Shown: piece after piece, positions 44,121-52,181 of the stretch
Numbering within the stretch: the stretch's first letter is position 1
How the letters are laid out: each line of letters starts with the position of its first letter
DNA from: an uncultured Bacilli bacterium
Lineage (GTDB): Bacteria; Bacillota_I; Bacilli_A; RF39; UBA660
Assembly: GCA_934102255.1 (NCBI GenBank)
Contig: CAKOSN010000005.1
Coordinates: 21,389 to 85,388 of the forward strand
Direction of reading: 5' to 3'
DNA length: 64,000 nt
Translations under genes and position numbers: made by a program
Notes under the pieces: generated by a model
What the model saw: only the letters and a program-made list of their open reading frames with translations
The model's database searches: none
What the model was told of the DNA's origin: nothing

Positions 44121-44256
44121 ACTTAAAAGAAAGTAGTTCCACATAATTTTTGTGGAATAACTCAACATTTCGATATTTATATATCTGGGTTATTATTTAA
44201 GGACAAAACTTTTATGATTTTTTCATAGAAGTTTTTTTCTTTTAAGTTAGAGGAGT
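44121..44256 (+). promoter_or_regulatory. Structured leader with internal intrinsic terminator (putative attenuator or riboswitch)
   Basis: This 140-base leader folds in several places. Hairpin A: TTCCACA (44137-44143) with TGTGGAA (44151-44157). Stem B: AATAACTCA (44156-44164) with TGGGTTATT (44186-44194), enclosing GATAT/ATATC. Hairpin C is a terminator: AAACTTTTATGA (44206-44217) with TCATAGAAGTTT (44223-44234), 12 bp with one G-U, then a T run. The first 12 transcribed bases (44121-44132) are exactly complementary to 44236-44247, between that T run and the ribosome site. A and B share bases and so exclude each other. No known riboswitch class is recognised. Confidence 0.6.
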
Positions 44257-44260
44257 ATTT

Positions 44261-44977
44261 ATGATTTGGGTAAACCAAAAAGAAATGGAAAGAATTAAAA
44301 AGAGTGGGGTTGCACTTTTGTTATGTGGTAGTGTTTTATTAACCGGTTGTGGTAAGGAAGCTGAATGTCAAATTGACGGATATCATATTCACAAATACAC
44401 TGATGAGGCCGGGTATACAAAGTATGTTGAAAGTGAAAAGATGTCCATTGGCGAATTTAACCGTAATGATGAATACATTCTAATCTCAAAAGATGAAGAA
44501 GAATATTATAAAAAAGTTAATAAAGCTAAGCTATTACTAGCAAGTAATAACTATGAAATGATAGACAAGTTATTAGAAGAAAATAGTGATTACTTAGAAT
44601 ATGAATATAGACATACTTATGTTACTTATACAAGAGCTGGCAAAGTTATGATACCAATCACACATGTATCATATAATTGGACTACAGATAAAAATGATAG
44701 CCGCTTAACGGGTAAAGTTAGAATTATTCATCCAATGTATCAAGCATATGATATTAAAAAAGATGAAAATGGTAAATTAGTTGTCGTTGTAAGTGATATT
44801 GTTGATAATTTATACGATGTAATAGATGAATATCCATATATTAGAAAAGATGATGTTAAAGAAACAGTCTTAGATGATACATTATCTCTAGATAGTGATG
44901 GTAACGTTTACTATAGTAATGGAACATTATATAAACAACAAGAAAAAATTACCACTAGAACTTTAAAAAGAAATTAG
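44261..44977 (+). CDS. Lipoprotein of unknown function under leader control
   Basis: 238 residues. The lipobox LLTGC places the modified cysteine at residue 30, after an unusually polar 14-residue start (MIWVNQKEMERIKK). AGAGGAG lies eight bases before the ATG. The mature protein begins CGKEAECQIDGYHIHKYTDE and is highly charged, with ITHVSYNWTTDKN and TGKVRIIHPMYQAYDI in its centre. No domain is recognised. It is the only gene behind the structured leader, so the leader's signal presumably relates to its function. A terminator follows. Confidence 0.75.
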   Translation: MIWVNQKEMERIKKSGVALLLCGSVLLTGCGKEAECQIDGYHIHKYTDEAGYTKYVESEKMSIGEFNRNDEYILISKDEEEYYKKVNKAKLLLASNNYEMIDKLLEENSDYLEYEYRHTYVTYTRAGKVMIPITHVSYNWTTDKNDSRLTGKVRIIHPMYQAYDIKKDENGKLVVVVSDIVDNLYDVIDEYPYIRKDDVKETVLDDTLSLDSDGNVYYSNGTLYKQQEKITTRTLKRN

Positions 44978-44986
44978 AAAATTTAA

Positions 44987-45020
44987 AAACGCCAGATACT
45001 AAAACTGACGTTTGCTTTTG
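44987..45020. terminator. Bidirectional terminator
   Basis: AAACGCCAG (44987-44995) pairs with CTGACGTTT (45005-45013) with one mismatch between the convergent lipoprotein and thioredoxin-fold genes. Confidence 0.7.
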
Positions 45021-45021
45021 T

Positions 45022-45552
45022 TTATAATTCATTAATATCTAATAACTGTTGAAAATCTCCTTTTTCAAACAAATTATCATCTAATCTCGTAATAATATTA
45101 CCCTTTTTAATTTCGCCATTAGTCACATAAATAATAGTAGGTACTTTAGTTACTTTAACATCAGTTAATCCTAATAATTCATTTACGGCACTTATTTTAT
45201 TGGCATCATCTTTTAAACTGTCTAAATTAACATAGTAAAACTTATCTTTTAACTTATATTGCTTAATTAAACTTTTTAAATCTTTTTCTAAAGAGTATAT
45301 TTCTTTACTACCAGTATAAGATAAATAAACAAAATAAGTACCTTTATTATTTTTTAACTCACTTAAATCTTCAGTTATATTATAAGATTTTGTAACTAAT
45401 TTATGCTTTACTAAGTATGAAGAATTTGCTTTATTTTCATTAATATCACTCACAAAAGTATAAGTTAAAAAAGAAATAATAAATAGTCCTAAAATACAAA
45501 CAATAAGAATGGTATATTTTTGATATATACTTGGCAATTTCTTTTTAGCCAT
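45022..45552 (-). CDS. Membrane-anchored thioredoxin-fold protein without CxxC
   Basis: 176 residues from the ATG at 45552. One N-terminal membrane segment (about 14-36, YTILIVCILGLFIISFLTYT) places the rest outside. The body has thioredoxin-like order: KGTYFVYLSYTGSKEIYSLE where the CxxC redox site is expected, then KFYYVNLD and the cis-proline strand VTKVPTIIYVTNGEI. The usual cysteines are replaced by TGSK, so it cannot act as a dithiol oxidoreductase. Similar proteins accompany bacteriocin or envelope functions. Its role is unknown. Confidence 0.7.
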   Translation of the reverse strand: MAKKKLPSIYQKYTILIVCILGLFIISFLTYTFVSDINENKANSSYLVKHKLVTKSYNITEDLSELKNNKGTYFVYLSYTGSKEIYSLEKDLKSLIKQYKLKDKFYYVNLDSLKDDANKISAVNELLGLTDVKVTKVPTIIYVTNGEIKKGNIITRLDDNLFEKGDFQQLLDINEL

Positions 45553-45675
45553 AATAATCAACTACTTTCTATATTAGAAGTATAGCATAATTTTAGATTT
45601 AAGAAAATAGGGTATTTTGTTTGAAATAGTTAAAATTGTTCTTAATATTAAGCTAATTTTAAATTTTTCTAATAA

Positions 45676-46122
45676 TTATTTTAATTTATTTAGACAGAAT
45701 TCTATTAGAAGGCCATAAAATAACATAATAGCATATATGAAATAAATATAATTACTTTTAGCACCTGATATATACCAAACTATTTCTAAAAGTATCATTA
45801 AAGTACAGAAGGATACAATAAAGATTATTTGACAAGTAAGTCTACTTACTTTGTTTTTTTCTAATTGTTCTAACAAGTTTTTATCAGCAGTAGAATCTTT
45901 TTCGTTGATACTTAGTCTTGTTCCAGCAAGGATTTCATTAATAGATACTCCGTAAGTTTCACTTAATTTAGGTAAGTATTCTATAGAAGGATAGCTTTTT
46001 CCTGACTCCCACTTATAAATAAGACTTTTAGAAACGCCTAATCTTGTAGCAGCTTCTTCTTGAGTTAAATTAGAATTTTCTCTTTCTTCTTTAAGAAATT
46101 TAGCAATTTTTTTAATGTTCAT
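45676..46122 (-). CDS. XRE-family regulator with two membrane segments
   Basis: 148 residues. Helix-turn-helix at about 5-60 (LTQEEAATRLGVSKSLIYKW then ESGKSYPSIEYLPKLSE). Two membrane segments follow at about 95-115 and 123-143. This short membrane-tethered XRE layout is common in Firmicutes and is thought to sense the envelope. Its ATG is preceded by AGAGG. It is divergent from the CmpB-type gene at 46258, the probable regulated partner. Confidence 0.8.
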   Translation of the reverse strand: MNIKKIAKFLKEERENSNLTQEEAATRLGVSKSLIYKWESGKSYPSIEYLPKLSETYGVSINEILAGTRLSINEKDSTADKNLLEQLEKNKVSRLTCQIIFIVSFCTLMILLEIVWYISGAKSNYIYFIYAIMLFYGLLIEFCLNKLK

Positions 46123-46257
46123 AACACACCTCTAGTATAATATTAACTTATATGTTATTAAAAGTAAACTTTAAATTAGAATTTATTAATTTGAATATAT
46201 TAACTTTGATTATATTAAATAAAGTATAATTATTAAAATAATGGTTAAGATACTAAT

Positions 46258-46752
46258 ATGAAATGGATTAATTATTACATATATTATAGTATTTTAGGTT
46301 TTTTATTTGAAACTTGTTGTAATGTTTTTATAAGAAGTAATTATTCAAGTGGGATTCTTTTTGGCCCTTTTACACCAATTTATTTTTTTGGTTTTCTTAT
46401 TATTATGTTTTTAGACAAGTTATTAAAGAAACAGGAGAATAAGAAGTTTAGAAACTTAGTTTTCTTTATTTTAAGTTTCATTATTTTAACAATAGTTGAG
46501 TTTATCGGTGGACATTTATCCCATTTTTTACTTGGCAGTGATAAATGGAGTTATGAGACCTGGCCTTTAAGTATGGGTAAATATGTTAATGTCTTAGTGT
46601 CCCTTGGTTGGGCAATAGGTTCTTTAATATATAATAAATTTTTCTTAAAAAAGATGAATAAAATAATCGAAGGAATGCCTAATAAGTTAACTTTTATACT
46701 TTGTTTGCTTTATATTATTGATAATTATTTATCTTTTAAAAATGGGTTTTAG
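46258..46752 (+). CDS. CmpB-type membrane protein, short form
   Basis: 164 residues with four or five membrane segments. It shows the same family marks as the protein at 16378: YSILGFLFETCCNVF, GILFGPFTPIYFFGF and VEFIGGHLSHFLLGSDKWSY. It lacks the long charged cytoplasmic tail of that paralogue. Transport substrate unknown. The ribosome site is weak. It lies 135 bases from the divergent membrane XRE gene, and the CotJ unit follows 51 bases downstream on the same strand. Confidence 0.75.
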   Translation: MKWINYYIYYSILGFLFETCCNVFIRSNYSSGILFGPFTPIYFFGFLIIMFLDKLLKKQENKKFRNLVFFILSFIILTIVEFIGGHLSHFLLGSDKWSYETWPLSMGKYVNVLVSLGWAIGSLIYNKFFLKKMNKIIEGMPNKLTFILCLLYIIDNYLSFKNGF

Positions 46753-46803
46753 CATAGACAAATATATTTATAATACATAGGTTATTTTTAGGAGGGGAAA
46801 ATT

Positions 46804-47232
46804 ATGTTTTTTGATGATATAGATTTTTTAGTAACTGGAAAATTACCTAGTAATGATAATATTAATAGTTCTAAGTTAGTTGATTGTAAAATAGGTTATG
46901 CTAGGGGTAATATGTTTAAAGATGAATATATGCCTTATAAAAATTATAAAGCTAGAGAAGTTATTCCTGAAACTGAAGAGGAGGCACTTCTTCTAAAAAT
47001 AAATGAAAGTGAGTTTGCTCTAAATGATATTAGTTTATATTTAGACTTACATCCAAATGATTATGATATGTATAGAAAATTTAGAGAAGAAACTAATAAA
47101 TATAAAGAGTATTTAAATAGATATGAAAGAATGTATCGTCCTTTAGAACTTACTAGTACTTATACTGATACTTATGATTATTATAAGAATCCTTGGCCTT
47201 GGGACAATGATGGAGGTATTAAGTATGTATAA
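46804..47232 (+). CDS. CotJA-CotJB fusion, spore coat protein
   Basis: 142 residues. The first half has the CotJA pattern (IGYARGNMFKDEYMPYKNYK, then ETEEEALLLKIN). The second half has CotJB marks (FALNDISLYLDLHPND, and the end YYKNPWPWDND). In Bacillus cotJA and cotJB are separate genes upstream of cotJC; here they are one reading frame. AGGAGGGG precedes the ATG. The stop overlaps the start of cotJC by 8 bases (ATGTATAA). The proteins are coat components needed to place CotJC. Confidence 0.8.
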   Translation: MFFDDIDFLVTGKLPSNDNINSSKLVDCKIGYARGNMFKDEYMPYKNYKAREVIPETEEEALLLKINESEFALNDISLYLDLHPNDYDMYRKFREETNKYKEYLNRYERMYRPLELTSTYTDTYDYYKNPWPWDNDGGIKYV

Positions 47233-47785
47233 GTATGAAAAACATTTAGCTTATCCTGTTAATATTAAGAAAAAAGATTTAAGAATGGCAAAATATATTA
47301 TTGCTGGTTTGGGTGGTTATGCTGGAGAACTAGCTGCAGCTTTAAGATATTTTTCGCAAAGTTTTTCAATGCCTGATGCGAAGGGGAAAGCATTACTTAA
47401 CATGATAGCAACGGAGGAACTTGGTCATTGTGAGATGATTGCTACAATGTTTAGACAATTAATTAAAGGAGCAACGGTTGAAGAATTAGAACAAGCTGGA
47501 CTTGCTGAATATTATATGGACCATGGTAGGGGAGTTTATCCTGTAAATCCTTCAGGAGTACCTTTTACAGCTAGTTACTTTGCTTCAACTGGAGACCCAA
47601 TCGTAGATTTATGTGAAGATATGGCAGCCGAAGAGAAGGCAAGAGCTGGTTATGAAAACATGTTAAGTCTAGCAACTGATGAGGATTTAATTGGACCACT
47701 TTTATTCTTAAGACAAAGAGAAGTTATCCATTATAATCGTTTTAAAGAGTTATATGAATATTATAAAAACCAAGATACTAAGTAA
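47225..47785 (+). CDS. cotJC: CotJC, manganese-catalase-like spore coat protein
   Basis: 186 residues from the ATG at 47225, with GGAGG nine bases upstream; a longer in-frame extension upstream is not typical of the family. Ferritin-like metal ligands are seen in ATEELGHCEMIATMF, CEDMAAEEKARAGYE and LRQREVIHYNRF. CotJC binds two metal ions and may break down hydrogen peroxide in the spore coat. It overlaps the CotJA-CotJB gene and has its own terminator. Mn-catalase relatives exist in non-spore-formers, but the CotJ neighbour makes CotJC the best call. Confidence 0.92.
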   Translation: MYKYEKHLAYPVNIKKKDLRMAKYIIAGLGGYAGELAAALRYFSQSFSMPDAKGKALLNMIATEELGHCEMIATMFRQLIKGATVEELEQAGLAEYYMDHGRGVYPVNPSGVPFTASYFASTGDPIVDLCEDMAAEEKARAGYENMLSLATDEDLIGPLLFLRQREVIHYNRFKELYEYYKNQDTK

Positions 47786-47800
47786 GTCTTAGTATTTTTT
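47775..47800 (+). terminator. Terminator of the CotJ unit
   Basis: ATACTAAG (47775-47782) pairs with CTTAGTAT (47788-47795), followed by T6. The stop codon is in the loop. Confidence 0.8.
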
Positions 47801-47891
47801 ACTTTACATTTATTTAAACTTCTTATTAATTTATGAAATTTCTAAAGAAGACTTATGTTATAATATATCTAAAGAAAAAGGAGTGATAATA

Positions 47892-49046
47892 GTGTCATCT
47901 AAATATGATAAAATCATAAATAACAATATTAAAATATTTGACGATTCTAAAGCAAAGGATATTTATATTAAAGAAAATAATATTAAATATGAGTACGATA
48001 AAAAATTTTTAATTAATAAAATCAAACCAAAAGATATGGATTTTAGTTCAGTTACTAATTTTAGTGATTTATTTTTAAGAAGTAGTCGAACAATAAGTGT
48101 AAGTGATTTAATTACATTGCTTAAAGCAAAAAGCATAGTTTCTTTAGCAGACCTTAACTATACTATAGGTAATCGTAAAATTCAAATTGCCGACGACACT
48201 GAATTAAGTGTAGTTAATGGTTATATTAAAACATTTCAAGTTCCTCAAGGTGGGCTTAGTAATCCTGTAACACAAGCAGTATTAAAAAAATTCTTGTTGC
48301 CAAATGGCATGACTTTATACGAGGTAGAAGCAAAACTACTAAATGCTAAGAATATAATAAGCCAAGCCAATAATAAACAAGCTGCTCCTTCTAGTACTCA
48401 AACACCACAAGCTACTAATAGCCCTAATAATCAAACTACACCTAATACCCAAGCAGTTAATCAAGTACCAAGTCCAACACCAAATGTAACTCCAAATCAA
48501 ACTGTTCAAACTCCGCAAGCAAGTAGTAATATTAATAATCAAAATAATCCTAATGCCCAATTAAACGGAAGGCAAGTTGATGCTGGAAGAATGTGGAGTC
48601 CACAAAGCTGGGCTGGTGTCGTATATGAATTTAATAGAGGTGTTTATGGTATAGGGGCTGATAAATTTTATAGAAGAAATCTTGACGGAACATCATTACA
48701 TCATGCTGACCAAACAAGCAGTATTATTTTAGAAGATACAGGAATTGACAAGGAATTTGATAATCCCTTTGAAGCTGCTGTTAGTGCAGTTGGTTACAGA
48801 ATCGTTATTGTGCAGTTAGAAGGTAGTGAAAGTTTCATTTACTTACCTAATTCTGTAAATGATTATCAAAGAAGAGAATTAGAAAACATTTTAAGACCTC
48901 GTAACGGGTTCCACTTCTTAGTATATAAAGACGGTCTAACTTATGATGATAAAGATAATGGCGAAGATTTAAACCTTGACGATGTTTTCGCACTTGTTGG
49001 TACTGCTTTAGAAAATACTGATGCCTTATCTAATAAATTAGCATAA
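47892..49046 (+). CDS. Hypothetical protein with Asn/Gln/Thr/Pro-rich linker
   Basis: 384 residues from the GTG at 47892, preceded by AAAGGAG with eight-base spacing; a GTG three codons earlier overlaps that site. There is no signal or membrane segment. Residues 1-155 are mixed alpha/beta (SDLFLRSSRTISVSDLITLL). Residues 160-225 are low complexity (TPQATNSPNNQTTPNTQ). The C-terminal domain (about 230-384) includes DAGRMWSPQSWAGVVYEFNR and FEAAVSAVGYRIVIVQLEGS. No family is recognised. It stands alone with terminators on both sides. Confidence 0.65.
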   Translation: MSSKYDKIINNNIKIFDDSKAKDIYIKENNIKYEYDKKFLINKIKPKDMDFSSVTNFSDLFLRSSRTISVSDLITLLKAKSIVSLADLNYTIGNRKIQIADDTELSVVNGYIKTFQVPQGGLSNPVTQAVLKKFLLPNGMTLYEVEAKLLNAKNIISQANNKQAAPSSTQTPQATNSPNNQTTPNTQAVNQVPSPTPNVTPNQTVQTPQASSNINNQNNPNAQLNGRQVDAGRMWSPQSWAGVVYEFNRGVYGIGADKFYRRNLDGTSLHHADQTSSIILEDTGIDKEFDNPFEAAVSAVGYRIVIVQLEGSESFIYLPNSVNDYQRRELENILRPRNGFHFLVYKDGLTYDDKDNGEDLNLDDVFALVGTALENTDALSNKLA

Positions 49047-49064
49047 AATTTATATAATAAATCT

Positions 49065-49093
49065 TACTAAGTATAAAAGCTTAGTATTTTTTA
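49065..49093 (+). terminator. Intrinsic terminator
   Basis: TACTAAG (49065-49071) pairs with CTTAGTA (49080-49086), followed by T6. Confidence 0.75.
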
Positions 49094-49162
49094 TACGCAT
49101 TTTATAATTTTATGATAAAATACATAACGATTTAGATTTATAAAACTTACTAGAAAGGTTAC

Positions 49163-50722
49163 ATGGATATTAAAATAGGTGGTTACCCATTAGACAAAGA
49201 ACAGTTTAAAATAGCAACTTCAGATGATAAAGAACTTCTAGTAGTAGCAGGAGCTGGTTCGGGTAAGACATTCACCATACTAGGACGAATTTGGTATCTT
49301 ATTAACGTTAAAAAAATTAAACCGGAAGAAATATTATGTATTTCCTATACAAGAGATGCTAGTAATAGTCTTAAAAATAAACTACTAAAAGAATTTAATA
49401 TTGATATGAATGTTTATACCTTTCATAAATTAGCAATAAATATTCTTAGAGATAAAAATATTAACTTTAATATAGCTAGTCCTGATTTATTAGAATTATG
49501 TATCGAAGAATATTTAAGAATAGATATCCTAGAATATCCAGAACAACTAAAGTACTTAAGATTTATTTTAAAGATTAATTGGCATAGTAAAGAAGAATAC
49601 TTAAAAATACTAGATGATAAAAAACAGGAAATAAATAAGTTTATTAAAGTAGTAGCTACATTTATAAAATTATATAAATGTAATGGGTATGAAATAAGTT
49701 ACTTTAAAGATATTCTAGATAAATTAAAGAAGAAAATATTAAAGAAAATTGATTGTTATTATATTTTAATTATATTTAATATTTATATAAAGTATAGTAA
49801 GTATCTAATAGATAGTAATGAGTTTGATTTTGATGATTTAATACTAGAAGCTACGAAGATAGTTAATAATTGTGAGTATGTTAAAAAATTTAAATATATA
49901 ATTATTGATGAATACCAAGATAGTTCTTATATAAGATTTAATTTAATTAAGAAAATAGTTGATTGTAATAATAGTTATTTTATGGCAGTTGGTGATGATT
50001 TTCAATCGATATATAAATTTTCCGGAAGTGATATTGGTTTATTTATTAACTTTCAAAAGTATTTTACTAAGGGAAATATCTTAAAAATTCAAACAACTTA
50101 TCGAAATAGTCAAGAATTAGTAAATGTTGCTGGCAATTTCATTATGCAAAATAAAAAGCAAATTAGAAAAGAAATGAAGTCGAATAGTCATATAGATAAG
50201 CCTATTAAGATTATTTATTATGATAATGAGCAAGCCGATTTTTATAAATTGTGTTTATATTTAAAAAGGAATAATAAATGTAATATTTTAGTCTTGGGAA
50301 GAAATAATAATGATATAAATAGTTATATGAGTGATAAAGTTAAAGTTACAGAGGATAAAAGAATTATTGTAAATAATGACAAATTAAATAAGAGTATGAG
50401 TAGTAATGAAAATAATAAAATGACAATTAATTATATGACTATGCATAGGTCGAAGGGATTGGAATGTGATGATATTGTTATTATCAATTTAAAAGATGAA
50501 GCTCTAGGTTTTCCTTCCAAAATAGAACAGGATAAAATTTTAGAATATATTAGAAAAGATACAAAAAAAGACTTCTTAGAAGAAGAAAGAAGACTATTTT
50601 ATGTGGCTTTAACACGTGCCAAAAAATGCGTTTACTTATTTGCTCCTAAGAAGAATGTTTCAGTTTTTGTTAAAGAGTTAGTTAAAAATTATAAAAATGA
50701 TATTGAAATAATAAAGCTTTAG
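49163..50722 (+). CDS. Compact UvrD-family SF1A helicase
   Basis: 519 residues, some 200 shorter than UvrD/PcrA, with reduced 1B and 2B domains. Walker A GAGSGKT (30-36), motif Ia ISYTRDASNSLKNK, motif Ib VYTFHKLA, motif II IIIDEYQDSSYIRF, motif III VGDDFQSIYKFSGS, motif V MTMHRSKGLECDDIVI and motif VI ERRLFYVALTRAKKCVYLF are all present. It is related to the 752-residue helicase at 23533 but lacks the inserted nuclease domain. It probably works in repair or in clearing DNA-bound proteins. It overlaps the converging pseudopilin gene by 4 bases. Confidence 0.9.
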   Translation: MDIKIGGYPLDKEQFKIATSDDKELLVVAGAGSGKTFTILGRIWYLINVKKIKPEEILCISYTRDASNSLKNKLLKEFNIDMNVYTFHKLAINILRDKNINFNIASPDLLELCIEEYLRIDILEYPEQLKYLRFILKINWHSKEEYLKILDDKKQEINKFIKVVATFIKLYKCNGYEISYFKDILDKLKKKILKKIDCYYILIIFNIYIKYSKYLIDSNEFDFDDLILEATKIVNNCEYVKKFKYIIIDEYQDSSYIRFNLIKKIVDCNNSYFMAVGDDFQSIYKFSGSDIGLFINFQKYFTKGNILKIQTTYRNSQELVNVAGNFIMQNKKQIRKEMKSNSHIDKPIKIIYYDNEQADFYKLCLYLKRNNKCNILVLGRNNNDINSYMSDKVKVTEDKRIIVNNDKLNKSMSSNENNKMTINYMTMHRSKGLECDDIVIINLKDEALGFPSKIEQDKILEYIRKDTKKDFLEEERRLFYVALTRAKKCVYLFAPKKNVSVFVKELVKNYKNDIEIIKL

Positions 50723-51291
50723 CCAGTTTGTTCGGTACAAGAACTACCATTACAAATAGCATAACTAAAACGTCCTACGGAGCTTAATGCTGTGAGTTCG
50801 ATATCAAACTTATTCTTAGCCGAAGCATCAACGCCGGTAACAGGAATATGAATAGCTAAAGCCGAAGGTTCTTGAGAACCAGATTTACCACCGACGTAAT
50901 TAATAGTAATATTATCGATATCGTAATTACCATAATTCAAATCCCATTTTTCCATATTACTAGATGTTCCATAAGCAATAAAGGTGTCTGATACATACAA
51001 ATATTTAGAAGTATTATTTTTATAAACAAATTCATAGCAAGTCTTAGTATTACGACTATTTTTTTGGTCACAATTCTTTTTAAAAGTTACCAAATAATTT
51101 TCACTACCAATTAAATCAGCTTCAATAACATTTATTAAAGAAGCACGGGTAAGAGTATCTTCATTACGTTTGTTACTTAATATACCTTCATTTTTTAAAT
51201 CAGATAATAAATTGACAACAAATATCATAACTATCGATATTAAGACAAGACTTACTAAAACTTCCATTAAAGTCATACCTTTTTTATTCAT
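50719..51291 (-). CDS. Type IV pilin-like protein (pseudopilin)
   Basis: 190 residues. The N terminus is a prepilin signal: MNKKG then MTLMEVLVSLVLISIVMIF, with Glu at the +5 position after the predicted cleavage. The following part is beta-rich with paired cysteines (KNCDQKNSRNTKTC and CNGSSC), resembling GspJ/ComGF-type minor pilins. It starts within the stop of the 235-residue gene (ATGA overlap), so both are co-translated. No pilus ATPase, platform or prepilin peptidase is in the window. Confidence 0.8.
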   Translation of the reverse strand: MNKKGMTLMEVLVSLVLISIVMIFVVNLLSDLKNEGILSNKRNEDTLTRASLINVIEADLIGSENYLVTFKKNCDQKNSRNTKTCYEFVYKNNTSKYLYVSDTFIAYGTSSNMEKWDLNYGNYDIDNITINYVGGKSGSQEPSALAIHIPVTGVDASAKNKFDIELTALSSVGRFSYAICNGSSCTEQTG

Positions 51292-51995
51292 TTAAGGTCC
51301 TCCGTATATAATTTAACACTGTTAAAAAAGCTTTTTCTTACTGTTCTATAACATTTATCACTTACTAAAGTATAGTTACTAGGACAACTGCCATTAGTTG
51401 GTTTTCTACTTTTTGAATAATCCGTATAAGTATCTTGATATTCTACTATTAAGCGGTAGCCGTCGCCAGTACCAGATAATGACCTAATATAAAGGTAAGC
51501 ATTAGTATTTTGAATATTATTTAGATTTTGCATACTAGCATTACCATTGCAAATACTACGGCCGCTCTTATTAATACAAGCTTTTAAATCATTAACGTTA
51601 TAATAAGTAACATATATATTAGCTATATTAAACATATTAGGTTTTAATTCTGTATTTAATACTTTAGAACTAAATAATTGTTTACTTTTTTCTAAAGAAC
51701 CAGCCACATTTACTTTAGCAGTGTCATATAAAGAACCGTCGTAAGCATGAATACTTATAATTCTTTGATTAGCTTCTACTAAATAAGTTTTAATATAATC
51801 ACTGATTTTTAAAGAAGATAAGTAGTCCTCAATTAAGTAAGTACGATAAAGATAACTGGTATCATCAAACATAGCACGTCTTTTTTCATTTAGTAAAACA
51901 CGTGAAAATGTTATATATATAGATAATAAAGTAGTTGTAAGTATTGTCATAACCATAATAGTTTCAACAAACATAAATCCTTTTCTATTCTTCAT
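51288..51995 (-). CDS. Type IV pilin-like protein (pseudopilin)
   Basis: 235 residues. Prepilin signal MKNRKG then FMFVETIMVMTILTTTLLS, again with Glu at +5. The body contains YLSSLKISDYIKTYL and two cysteine pairs (CINKSGRSIC, CPSNYTLVSDKC). It ends with TGA in an ATGA overlap with the next pseudopilin gene. The pair may belong to a competence or secretion pseudopilus encoded elsewhere, or may act alone as surface proteins. Confidence 0.78.
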   Translation of the reverse strand: MKNRKGFMFVETIMVMTILTTTLLSIYITFSRVLLNEKRRAMFDDTSYLYRTYLIEDYLSSLKISDYIKTYLVEANQRIISIHAYDGSLYDTAKVNVAGSLEKSKQLFSSKVLNTELKPNMFNIANIYVTYYNVNDLKACINKSGRSICNGNASMQNLNNIQNTNAYLYIRSLSGTGDGYRLIVEYQDTYTDYSKSRKPTNGSCPSNYTLVSDKCYRTVRKSFFNSVKLYTEDLK

Positions 51996-52181
51996 ACATT
52001 GTCCTTATCACTAATAATAGGATAGCATATTTTTAGTAAAAAAAAAAGTAAGTATCTTTTATCATGATAATAGTTTCTAAAATAATATGGTAGTATCCAG
52101 TTTCGCTTATTAGTAATTTTATTTAACTAGATGTTTTATTTAATTATGTGTTATCATTATAATGGAAAGGATAGAGGAGTT

